Positions 31,557-41,424 of a DNA stretch of 64,000 nucleotides are shown piece after piece. The stretch's first letter is position 1. The number at the start of each line of letters is the position of its first letter. The notes beneath the pieces are model-generated. The model was not told the DNA's origin, did no database searches, and worked only from the letters and a program-made list of their open reading frames with translations. The translations under genes were made by a program, and so were the position numbers. The DNA is from Mesostigma viride (taxonomy: Eukaryota > Streptophyta > Mesostigmatophyceae > Mesostigmatales > Mesostigmataceae). Location of the stretch: contig RPFO01000436.1 of NCBI GenBank assembly GCA_009746045.1, forward strand, positions 1,753,851 through 1,817,850. The letters run 5' to 3'.

Positions 31557-32028
31557 AATCCTAGCTAGCTACTCTACTCAGCAAAGCGCCCCTTCCTCCT
31601 TGGGGGGGGGGGGGCTTGCCCACAGGGCCTGGCGTGTGGGCCTGGACAATAGTCTGCATGCCACCTCTTCTTGTTCAGCATGGCAGTTCAAGCACTGGAG
31701 AGAGGGAGGAAATGCGGTGCTCAAACTGGGCTGGGGCCACTAGGTTGGCCAGCAACTGATTTACTGTATATAGCTCATGATGGATGCAGTACTATACCAT
31801 GACCCGTCTGGGTATGTCCTTGGGGCCAGGCCAGGTCAGGATATGCCGCCCCGGCTGGCCAAGCCGCTAGGGGCCGGCCAGACCGAGGTCCGTGTCTATA
31901 CTGTACCAGACTGGTGCGATCAAGATGTCCTGCAAATGCTATCCTACGCTGCCTACAGTAATTGTCATCCGTACTGCGAGGCATACGGCCGGGCCTTATA
32001 CAAAGACTCTAATGACGTGTACTGTATG
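31557..32028 (-). pseudogene. LINE RT C-terminus and 3' UTR (piece of the expanded copy)
   Basis: Minus strand: RQRRIAFAGHLDRTS near 31950, AYPDLAWPQGH near 31830, and a GLAP-to-KPPPP end near 31620, as in the 4554-5795 RT. Broken by stops. Piece ends at the 21-bp duplication (32008-32028). Confidence 0.75.
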
Positions 32029-34152
32029 CATACATTTCTTGTTTTTGGTCCATTGGAGTTCCTTCCCACCAAGAGAAACATTTATTTTACATTTTTGTGT
32101 GCTAGGCTTTATACGGACAGCCTATACCACACCTTCAAACTCAGTGCACATCATTATCAAGTTGGTTATTGTAGCACCATGCTGGGGGCCCAGCATACTC
32201 GAACACAAGGTGTTGCCCCTCTTAGCAGCGTGGGTGGGTGGGTGGGAGCTGAAAAGAGGCCTCCCTACGTCCCCTACACCACTCTAAGTACTGACTATCA
32301 TTCACATTGCGCCACGCAGGCCTGCCGGCTGGCGCAGGTACAAGGTGTACTGACTGCCAATCACAGTTGCGCCACGCCTGGCGGCTGGCGCAGGTAACAA
32401 GGTCTAGTGACGTACGTTAGAAGCTACCTAGGCCTGCACTCCGGAACCACACTCAGCCTAGGCACAAAAAGGGCCGGCCGGTGCAGTACCCTCGTGACAA
32501 GCGCTAGTCTTACGCTACCTACGGCAGGTCGGTCCCCTTTGAGCCCGTCCACGCGTCATATATAAAATGAGCGAAGCTCAGCAAATACATTTCTTGTTTT
32601 TGGTCCATTGGAGTTCCTTCCCACCAAGAGAAACATTTATTTTACATTTTTGTGTGCTAGGCTTTATACGGACAGCCTATACCACACCTTCAAACTCAGT
32701 GCACATCATTATCAAGTTGGTTATTGTAGCACCATGCTGGGGGCCCAGCATACTCGAACACAAGGTGTTGCCCCCACACCTCCTTCTTGGCCACCAAGGC
32801 TGTCGCCAACCTTGGTGCCGATTTTCTTTCCGCCCATGGCCCCCCCCTGCACGCTGCCACGGCTGTACTGCCGCCCCCGTGTGGCCGCTACGGTTTCCCG
32901 GCGGACGCAGGGCGGCACCCATGTCGTTCCCCCCGTTAGGGGGGCGGTTTCCAGCGGCTGCTCATTAGGCCTTACGCCCCCGGACCGTCTCTCACAAGCC
33001 CAGGACCCATCACCAGCCCCACCCCCGAGGCTGGGATTTCCCGGCATTGAAACCTTTGTGGCGATAGGCCCTCTACCCTACCAAGGCCTTGGCTTGGAAA
33101 CTGCTTAGCCAAGGCCCTGACCAGGGCTTGTGTTGTTGTAGGAAATTTTTTATGGCATAGATATGCCCCCCTGGCTGAACCGAACTCTTTATCGCTTTTC
33201 CTATAATGCATCATACAGGATAAAAACAAGGCGATAAAACAGCAAGAATTTCAGCCCCGCCAGGCGAACATTCTTTGCTGAAAAACTGGGCAATGATGAA
33301 GAGCGCGCTCCTCCCACCAAGATTCGCTCCAGCCCCGCATCCTCCCCGAAACTCCCGTCTGGCCACAGGCCGAAAGATCGGGTCCGCTGTCAGGCTCCTG
33401 GCAGTTATGGGCTACCCTGGCACCCCGCGCTAGCCATCTCCACGTTTAAGGCAGATTCGCCTCCACCTGTGATTCTTTCCACCGTAGCCGCTGGCCCTGG
33501 CCTGTATGGCTCCTTCCCTGACGTTGTCCGACTAAAATCGCAGCTTCCCCAGTGTCAGGAAGCCGCTTGCCGCACCCAGGGGTAGAGGGGAATCGTCAGT
33601 GGGCCCAGCGCCGGAAATCACACCATTTTACTCAAAACGTAGAGCCCCCCACCCAACAACCATTACCGTGGCCTGTAACGGTGGGTGGCGAACATAAAGA
33701 ATTTTATTCCAGGCCTCTCCACGCCCGGAGAGGCCGATAGCATCGTCTTACATTCAGCGCAGCCGCCATAGCGGCCAGCCGACCTTGCCAGCAAATGCTG
33801 GGATCAAGTTGCGAAGCTGAAAAGAGGCCTCCCTACGTCCCCTACACCACTCTAAGTACTGACTATCATTCACATTGCGCCACGCAGGCCTGCCGGCTGG
33901 CGCAGGTACAAGGTGTACTGACTGCCAATCACAGTTGCGCCACGCCTGGCGGCTGGCGCAGGTAACAAGGTCTAGTGACGTACGTTAGAAGCTACCTAGG
34001 CCTGCACTCCGGAACCACACTCAGCCTAGGCACAAAAAGGGCCGGCCGGTGCAGTACCCTCGTGACAAGCGCTAGTCTTACGCTACCTACGGCAGGTCGG
34101 TCCCCTTTGAGCCCGTCCACGCGTCATATATAAAATGAGCGAAGCTCAGCAA
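32029..34152 (+). mobile_element. Tandem-dimer non-coding retroposon, 21-bp target duplication
   Basis: Flanked by a perfect 21-bp direct repeat (32008-32028 and 34153-34173, starting TCTAATGACGTGTACTGTAT). Two head-to-tail copies: copy 1 at 32029-32584 (556 bp) and copy 2 at 32585-34152 (1568 bp). Both begin ACATTTCTTGTTTTTGGTCC and end CATATATAAAATGAGCGAAG. Copy 1 lacks the middle 1 kb of copy 2 and has a 30-bp GGGT-rich filler there. The right part of each holds an internal tandem repeat of about 55 bp (TTGCGCCACGC, GGCTGGCGCAGGTA). No known protein; the plus frame 32608-33108 has no recognised domain. Confidence 0.8.
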
Positions 34153-34853
34153 TCTAATGACGTGTACTGTATGTGTGGAAATCCTACCTTCAGGACCTGT
34201 CGGGGCATCCTGTAACTGACCGTGCCGTTCAACCAGGTGACCAGCTTGTCCGTGAGCAGTCCATGCCTCAGCGCGCCATAGGTGAGCACAGTGAGGACCA
34301 GGACCTTGAAGCTTAGTAGAGCACTCGCTTGCGGTCCTCGCCCAGCTGAGGTCCTTGGAGTGCCAGTAGGTGAACATGAGCAAGCGGAGGCATGGCCCAG
34401 GCCAGGCCGATGCGGGTGTCCACATCGTCGGCAGTGTCGGGGAGTATACTACCCAGCAGTTTGAAGCGTTGACGGAACGGGACCTCCATCCCGTCTAGCA
34501 GCCGCGGTTTTGGCGGGCAACTGGTAGCCCCAATCACCATCGCCTCGGTTTTGACACTTTAATCTCCAAACCCAGCGCACGCGCCTCCAAGCCCAGACAG
34601 TCCAGCCAGGTCTGAATGTGCTCAGGGCGCTCGATGAGGGTGGTATCATCCGCATAAATCAGGTCGGGCAGCTGGCGCGGTAATCAGGGCCGCCGCCGCC
34701 TTTTTCGCGATCGCTAACTAAGGATGTCCAAGCCGGGCTCGAACCCCTTAAGAGCAGTAGTCATAAAGCACGCACGTGCCTGGTGCATGCATGACGTGAT
34801 CCACGACAATAATGAACAGATCGATTTGGGGATGCAGGACACAACCTTGCCAC
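34153..34853 (-). pseudogene. LINE RT palm/thumb (piece of the expanded copy)
   Basis: Minus strand: QGCVLHPQIDLFIIVVDHVM (motif B side) near 34850-34790, the DLIYADDTTLI equivalent near 34660, RFKLLGSILPDTADDVDTRI near 34460 and the YWHSK...LTVLTYG equivalent near 34330. Several frameshifts. It is cut on the right by the hAT element at its 8-bp duplication and on the left by the dimer retroposon. Confidence 0.8.
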
Positions 34854-35080
34854 CAGTGAAAAATAGTACGGCGTACAATACAATTCGTACGCGTATTATG
34901 CGTAATACTTAGATTTTCCGTACAAAATATGTTGTGGTTTTCGTACGGTGGTTCTGTACAACCGCGTACAATACGCGTATTTGGCACGTATGACAGGCGT
35001 ACGATCTCGACAATTTCTCGCGTTTGGGGGGGGCTGGGAGGCTGCGGCTCCGTCTTTTTGCTTACTTGCCAACACACCTA
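34854..35080. other. hAT left subterminal region
   Basis: AT-rich with repeated CGTACG/GTACAATAC/TACGCGTAT words; likely transposase-binding DNA by analogy with hAT elements. Confidence 0.5.
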
Positions 35081-35214
35081 CTAGTCACGTGCACCGCTAA
35101 CACACGGTTAACCAGCCATATAGCCTTAGCTTAGTCCTTGTACAGCCATGCTACGTCCTGGCTATCATAGCCAGCATTGCTCAGATCGCTAGCCCACGCT
35201 CTAGCTTCACTAGG

Positions 35215-35540
35215 AACTCAATTTCTGAGAAAATTCTCAAAAACCCTCAATTTTCTCACCCCTTTGAGAAAAAAGGTGAGAAAAGTGAGAAAAATCTCAA
35301 TTTTTTTCCGCAAACGCTAGGCAACAAAATCTCACCAGGGTGAGATTTTGGTGAGAAAAAGGGGGTTTGGGTGAGATTTGGGTGAGAAAAAACCCTAAAG
35401 TGAGAAAAAAGGTGAGAAAAAGTGAGAAAAAGTGAGAAAAAGTGAGAAAATTGAGAAGTTTCTCACCAACACGAGAAAAATCACTAACACGAGAAAAATC
35501 ACAAGTCAACGTGGTGAGAAATTTCTCACCAAGAGTGTAA
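35215..35540. repeat. GTGAGAAAA-type degenerate array
   Basis: Irregular 6-9-nt units (GTGAGAAAA, TCTCACC) in minus orientation relative to the matching array at 38130-38455. Confidence 0.8.
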
Positions 35541-35602
35541 CACGAAAAAAATCATGAGCTTTATTTCATTAAGTCATTAATGTGAAAATAAACTCAGCAC
35601 CA

Positions 35603-35815
35603 CTAATTAATTAATTACATGATTAATTGAACTCGTGCTCCCGTTGGATCACGGAGCACCGAAGTGCTTTTAATCCCTGTGTGTGCACAACAGGAAGGGC
35701 ACAGACCCCCTTTCTCCTTCATGCCAAAGGCATGTCGCAGCTGCTATTGGACCCGATAAACGATCCGGCAATCTGTGGGTGCAATAAGACCCATGTGAGC
35801 ATATCATAACGGGTG
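35603..35815 (-). mobile_element. Short hairpin element (type B) with TTAA tail, minus strand
   Basis: Tail at 35603-35629, then the hairpin side GAACTCGTGCTCCCGTTGG.ATCACGGAGCAC and a 150-bp body (AAGTGCTTTTAATC ... CAATAAGACCCATGTGAGC) about 80% identical to 38456-38655 inverted. Confidence 0.75.
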
Positions 35816-35921
35816 CATGGGCAAGTGATCTGAGCATTGCCATGACGTAGCATGGTTGTACAAGGACTAAGCTAAGGCTATGGCTGGTTGTGTACCGTGT
35901 GTTAGCGGTGCACGTGACTAG

Positions 35922-37821
35922 GTATAATGGCTCAGCTAGGCAAACATTCTAGGCATGGCTGCCATGGCGGCAGAGACTGCCAATGATTACAAGCTAGGGC
36001 TATTCTAGCCCGCAGGGGGCGTCCACATCTCGTGGTTGATCATCAGGTCCCCGCCCCTCCAGTAAACCTTGGGACGTCAGGATTGTTGATTCCCAGCACG
36101 TTGAACGCGTTGTGTCAGCACAGCGATCCCCCCTGCATCCAAACAAAGGCACACCAATAACCAAGAAAAGAGTATGCAAATGTGCAGCCTTGTTCATTGA
36201 AATTATGGCTGGCTTACGCAAAGAGCGACTGTAAGATGACCTATAGGCAGTGGGGCCGGAAACAGCTTGCTTGATCAGGGCGTGTTTTTCGAGCTTCACT
36301 GGCCGGGAGTGTCTAGTGGTGAGAACCATTGCTGCGATCGCTTTCCCACCATTTACGAGGAAATACCCGCAAATGAAAAACCACTGAAACGGTCTAGCTT
36401 GATTCAGTCATTGCATTAGCCACATGCCATCATGCATGTTTCCAAACGTCCAAGAACTGCCCACGGTGCAAATGCAAAAATCCGGAGGACACGACCTCAT
36501 TGCTTCATATTTGTATGCAGAAGAATAAAAAAGTAACATGCATTAAGGGCCCGCCTGCATAAAGGGCCTGAATTCTGATGCGGGCCCAACGGCAGCACCG
36601 CCAAAGCAGATAAGGGCCCGCAGTCTGATGCGGGCCCCACGGCACCACCGCCATAGCAGAGCTCGAAGGTCGTGGTGCGCGTGAAACGTACGTACCTATG
36701 CCCTTTGTCGGTAGGTGCCGTTGGGGTCAAATTGGGTGCCGCCAAAATCGGGCCGACGCGTCAATAGACTGAGGCCGTCGATGAGTGCCATCTGACATGC
36801 GGCTTGGGTCACTTCTGTTGGAGAACTTCAGCTAAGTTAACTTAACGCAAACCACTGGTCGCCCGCGTCGGGAACCGGCCCAACGGCTCTCCCGCAACAG
36901 AAAATTACGCGGCATACTGCATAAGTCGTCGGATGGTTACATTTCGACGGTCAAGATTTCATGATGAGGTTTGCGTTCAATTTGCCGCAGTTTGCCGCCC
37001 AGAGAAAGTAGTTGTTGGACTCGTTGCCCACGATGAAACACAATCAAGCAAGCCGTTTCCGGCCCCACCGTGTAGGTCATGTAGTCGCTCTTCACGTCAG
37101 CCAGCCGCAATTTCAATGCACAAGGCTACACATTTCCATCTCCATTCATATTCATAATCCTGCACGACTCGAAAACGCGGACAAGATAACGGCAGGCTCG
37201 AGCTACCATGGTCCGGATTCTCCCGATTTCTGGCCTGCGCTGGTTGTCTCCTTGATATTGGCAACTCTCTCCGGTAAGGGATTTTCCGCAGTTTGGCTGT
37301 TTCGAAACGTTAATTAAGTGAGATGCCTTCGGATCAGGAGACTCACACAGCCGCGAAATCATGCCAAAGGTCATATGTTCGATCCCTTGCTGGTAGCTTC
37401 TGAGCTTTCTTATTTTCTGTGTTCCGCGGAATCTCAGATTTGGGCCGCTAGCGTTTTCACGTTTGTTGCTTTCTGATCCGACGACAACGTTGTGCCTTGC
37501 TCGTGTGACATCTGGCGCATGGTGTGATTCATGTGTATGGTGCTGCCTTGCCACATGGGGCTGCTTTGCCATAAGAGTGAGTGTTGGGTTCTACACATTT
37601 GCTGCATGGACCGTTAGGTGCTGGTGAGCTCTTCCTTGTAGAACGCTTACATCTATGTCAAGGATCTGATTTCTTTTCCTCTTGCGTATATTGTGTCGGT
37701 TTGTTTATTTCTTGCAGGGACCACGAGAGTAAAATGCAAGCGGTTCCACTTTCAAGTCAGCATGTGACGCCCTGTAGACCGGCCCGCTTTGTTAGCTAGC
37801 TACCATATAGTATTTGATGAT
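35922..37821. other. Unassigned hAT interior with an inverted pair of dispersed repeats
   Basis: 36165-36300 (plus) and 37030-37135 (minus) are about 75% identical (TTTCCGGCCCCAC, GTCGCTCTT, GCCAGCC..AATTTCAATG). 37130-37245 continues as an inverted copy of 12607-12750. Frames here (for example 37126-37572 minus) have no recognisable domain. Confidence 0.5.
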
Positions 37822-37975
37822 AGGCATTGAATGCGGAAGATGTCATAACGCCATAACAGACTGTGTTGAACAGGCATTGAATGCCGAAGATGTCATAACG
37901 CCATAACAGACTGTGTTGAACAGGCATATTTGAATGCCGAAGATGTACATAACGCCATAACAGTGTTGAATAGTT
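37822..37975. repeat. Three tandem 49-bp units
   Basis: AGGCATTGAATGC.GAAGATG followed by TCATAACGCCATAACAGACT occurs three times; the third carries small insertions (ATTT, A). Confidence 0.88.
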
Positions 37976-38129
37976 GAATCAACGGGTTCTTGCAGCTGTA
38001 AACATTAAAATTATTCAAACATTTAATGAAAAAATCATTATTGTTCGTGCTGTTTTGAACAGCGGTTGTTACTGGCACTGCATGCATGTGTCTGCTGCCA
38101 GCATATTGCATTATGGGTGTGTTTTTCAG

Positions 38130-38455
38130 CGCTGTGTTTTCTCACTTTTCTCACGTCCTGTTTTTCTCACTTTTCTCACTTTTCTCACGTCCTGATTTTC
38201 TCACTTTTCTCACGTTTCACACCTCCCGTTTTTCTCACTTATCTCACGTCCTGTTTTTTGAGATTTTTCTCACGTTTTTCCCCTTTTTTCACCTTTTTGG
38301 GGCAATCTCACCCGGGTGAGATTGCCCTTTTCTCACCCATTCTCACCCATTTCTCACCCTATTTTCTCACTTTTCTCACCCATTCTCACCCATTTCTCAC
38401 CCTTTTTCTCACCCATCTCACCCTTTTTCTCACCTTTTCTCACCCATTCTCAAAG
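38130..38455. repeat. TTCTCAC-type degenerate array
   Basis: About 325 bp of TTTTCTCAC/CCATTCTCACC units, the inverted counterpart of 35215-35540. Confidence 0.85.
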
Positions 38456-38692
38456 CCGAGTTCCTAGTGTTGTTATGCCATGCTCACATGGGTCTTATTG
38501 CACCCACAGATTGCCGGACCGTTTAGCGGGTCCGATTGCAGCTGTGGCCTTTGCATGAAGGAGATTATGGGGGTCTCTGCCCTTTCTCCTGTTGTGCACA
38601 CACAGTGATTAAAAGCACTTCGGTGCTCCGTGACTCCCCATTACGGGAGCACGAGTTTAATTAATTAATTAATTAATTAATTAATATTAATT
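38456..38692 (+). mobile_element. Short hairpin element (type B) with TTAA tail
   Basis: Body from GAGTTCCTAGTG to AAAAGCACTTC, hairpin side GGTGCTCCGTGACTCCCC and CGGGAGCACGAG, then (TTAA)n at 38656-38692. Non-coding. Confidence 0.75.
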
Positions 38693-38991
38693 TGCTTACT
38701 TCTAGTATCTATGCGTACGATTGCAAGGTTACCGGGCGACGTGGTAATGCTCGGAATGCTGCCAAGCTGGCCGGAAAACACAGAGACGAGGGCAATACAG
38801 GCTGTACCTAGTGTACCCTAGTATAGTAGCATCCGATATAATACTATATACCGGCCCTCGGCCACTATAGACTCTGCTGCCCATATGTGCGGCGTGGGAT
38901 TCAACTAACTAACTAACTAACCAATTGTACACAGGCCTGTATACCCCGGCATTGTTGGTGCTAGCAATTCGACAGAACGTCTTTAGCAGCT
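38693..38991. other. hAT interior upstream of the BED exon
   Basis: No recognised feature except a short (AACT)n run at about 38905. May contain the transposase promoter. Confidence 0.4.
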
Positions 38992-39155
38992 ATGGGAGAC
39001 GACATTGACGATGCTGGTGATGGCCCCGTTGGTGATGACGGGGATAAGATGTCTGTGCAACAGGAAACTGTTTGGACCTTTATTATATCAAAGGATAAAC
39101 TTATCAAGGATGGGCACCCGACAGGGAATTACACTATGGCATATATATGCCTGAC
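38992..39155 (+). pseudogene. hAT-like transposase, N-terminal BED zinc-finger part (left half)
   Basis: ATG 38992 opens an acidic leader (MGDDIDDAGDG) and then TVWTFIISKDKLIKDG and MAYICLT, the first half of a BED finger, where the R2-like LINE array interrupts it at the 15-bp duplication ATATATATGCCTGAC. The second half resumes at 47598. BED fingers bind the transposon's own ends. Confidence 0.7.
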
Positions 39156-39170
39156 CTGAGATTTGACATG

Positions 39171-39935
39171 GCTGTGGGCAGCCGCTGGATCCCACGGGGA
39201 CTCACTACCTTGCCTGCATGGGGGGCCAACAGAATCAGAATTGGTATTTGTATTTGCACACTGTCCTCCTGACGGTGGTGCTCGCCATGATTCGGTCGGT
39301 TTTCCCCCACGCGAACATCCGGTCCGAGGATGCGGATGGCGCTGCCTTCTATTCCCCCAACCACCGGCCTGACATCGTGGTGCTGGACTTTGAGGGGGGT
39401 GGCCGGCATCTGCTTATTGACGTTTCGGTGGCGCGGCCCTTGGCTCTTAGCCACGTGGCTGGGGCCTCCCTCACGGCAGGTTACACGGCGGACCGGGCGG
39501 AGCGGGCCAAGCTCCTGGCCTACGGCGACGTCGGGCACCATGCATCGTGTGGTGCCCTTTGTCCTGGAGGAGTTTGGTGCCATGGGGCCCCTGACCTCCG
39601 CCTTCTTCAAGGAGTGTTGCCGGCTCCGGGAGGACCGGCTGGACCTGGAGGGCCAGCGGGCCCCATGGTCGGCGCGGACCTGGACGTCATATTGGCGTCA
39701 GCGCTTGTCCGGGTGGCGCTGACTCGGGCCATGGCTGACATCATGCTCCGCCGTACGCGGGCTGATTTTGCGGTGCATGCGCAGGGCTATTAGGTTCCTC
39801 CCGTTAGGCGTTTCCATTGGTCTTATCGTAGTATAGAGCTTTGACATGGCTCTGTATATAGGTTTATAGCTGGGCGTTTGCTTTGGTTTGAGTGATTTCA
39901 CTCTGCTGTAAGTAATTATATTTTTAATATATATT
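39171..39935 (+). mobile_element. R2/HERO-like LINE copy A, 5'-truncated
   Basis: Begins at GCTGTGGGCAGCCGCTGG, in the zinc-knuckle region, and runs through the restriction-like endonuclease (NHRPDIVVLD, LLIDVSVARP) to the 3' UTR ending TTTTTAATATAT. Compared with copy B it has a 4-nt ATGC insertion at about 39540 and further small insertions near 39710 and 39775, so its frame is broken. A 15-nt filler separates it from the target duplication. Confidence 0.85.
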
Positions 39936-39954
39936 TCTTTCCGCCGCCCCCCCG

Positions 39955-40640
39955 GTGACGGCCTCGACTCTTTGGGGGTATGTCTTGGAAGGATATCACG
40001 CCGGCTGCCGGCTGCCATGGCATCTCCCGGCCGCCCGGCAGGAAGAGCTGCTTTCCCTGGACGAGCGGGTGGGTCAGGAGGTGGTCGAGTTCGTCACGGC
40101 GGTGGCTCGAGACGCACAGGTCTCGGTGCGGGCGGCCTACCTCGCGGGCGGCGCCGACCTGGGCCTCATGTCCCCGCGGCAGCTTCGCCTCTTCTTGGAC
40201 GCCCAGGCCCCGCCTCCCGGCCCGGTTGCCAGTGGGGGCTTTCTCATCACCTCCCTCAGCCTGGCGCAGGCCGCCATGCTGCGTGTGGAGTTCGGGGCCC
40301 CCATCGCGGTTCAGGGCGGCCAGGCCATCTTGGTGGACTCGGCCGGGCGCGCCCAGCCCCTAACCGCGGGGACGCCTGTTTCTGCCTTCCTCCACGACAT
40401 CCTGGAGTTGGCAGGCATCCCGCACGAATGGCACCCCGCGGCTGACCAACCGGTCGGCATCCTCTCGCGCGCCCAGATTGCTGCTCTCCCGGGTTGCTGG
40501 GAGGCCGGCTGGGACCCGCCCCCCCCTCATGTCCGGTCCCTTCTGGAGGGGGACGACCCCGAGTCGGGCTCCTGTGCCATCTGCCTTGAGCCCTTCCGGC
40601 CGGGGGATGGCTTGTGTCGCCTGCCCGCGTGCGGCCCATT
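39955..40640 (+). CDS. R2-like LINE N-terminal region with first half of a RING finger
   Basis: About 228 codons with no ATG at the start of the frame; a start outside this stretch or non-AUG initiation is possible. A helical region (DERVGQEVVEFVTAVARDAQ, residues about 36-55) and SPRQLRLFLDAQ precede CAICLEPFRPGDGLCRLPACG near the end, the first half of a RING finger (C-x2-C ... C). The second half (FHQACIARSLL...RCPLCRAVV) is at 41428-41490, past an inserted MITE. RING fingers usually recruit ubiquitin-conjugating enzymes; a RING in a LINE protein is unusual. Function in the element is unknown. Confidence 0.6.
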
Positions 40641-41424
40641 ACAATTCGTTCAAGTGGCCCGCCGGAGCGGCTGTACAATTTTTCCCAGTGAGCGCGCTGC
40701 CAAGTGTACTTGTGGGCAAATTTTTAGGTGCCCCGTCACTTCGAGGTACTAAAAATTAGGCTACGGTACGAATTCAGCGAATTTCAGCGAATTTTCAGTC
40801 GAACCAAAGGAAGTGACGCCAAGTACCAAAAAGTTTCCGTTACGAATTTTCAGCCCAACACTCGCGCAAAGTGAAGTGACGGCAACTACCAAAAAGTTTC
40901 CGTTACGAATTTTCACTCCCACACGTTTGCACAAGAGGAAGTGACGGCAACTACCAAAACGTTTCCGTTACGAATTTTCAGTCCCACACTTCGCGCAAAT
41001 TTTAGTAGGGCTGCACGCAAGCTACCTTTCAAAATTTTGCGCTAGTATGGAACGCATTTCATTCGTCTGGAGGAACGCTGCCCGCCAACTACCCCCTTTC
41101 AGAAAGTTCCGCCGAAGTTTACTTGAGATTTGGAAATCTGAACGTCCGCGCAAATTTTAGTAGGGCTGCACGCAAGCTACCTTTCAAAATTTTGCGCAAG
41201 TATGGAACGCAATTCATTCGTCCGGAGGAATGCTGCTCGTCAACTGCCCCCGTTCAGAAAGTTGCGCCGAACTTTACTTGAGATTTGGAAATCTGAACGT
41301 GCGGTTGGAGTTTCGCGGGGAAACCCAAGTTCCCGAGTAATTCACCAATGACGCGCTTCGAACACTTGCCCGCTAAAACCTAAGCAGCCGCTCCGGCTGG
41401 CCACTTAAACGAAACTTGATGACA
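40641..41424. mobile_element. 784-bp MITE inside the RING finger of copy B
   Basis: About 30-bp imperfect inverted ends (TTCGTTCAAGTGGCCCGCCG at left; reverse complement at right TTCGTTTAAGTGGCCAGCCG). The interior has two tandem repeat sets: three units of about 60 bp with AAGTTTCCGTTACGAATTTT (40812-40998) and two units of about 155 bp with TTTTAGTAGGGCTGCACGCA (40996-41300). CATT flanks both sides (40637-40640, 41425-41428) as a possible 4-bp duplication; excision at that point would rejoin the RING frame. Confidence 0.65.

Larger units (their letters stand above)
35081..35921. mobile_element. Foldback element with about 95-110-bp terminal inverted repeats
   Basis: 35081-35190 (CTAGTCACGTGCACCGCTAA...) matches the reverse complement of 35827-35921 with small indels. 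Inside lie a TGAGAAA-type array, an AT tail and a short hairpin element on the minus strand. No coding capacity. Target duplication not resolved. Confidence 0.75.

Noticed and set aside
35215-35540. Telomere or centromere satellite
   Set aside because: Units are irregular and tied to a short mobile element present twice in opposite orientation.
37822-37975. CRISPR-like array
   Set aside because: Three directly adjacent 49-bp units without spacers; a plain tandem repeat in a eukaryotic genome.
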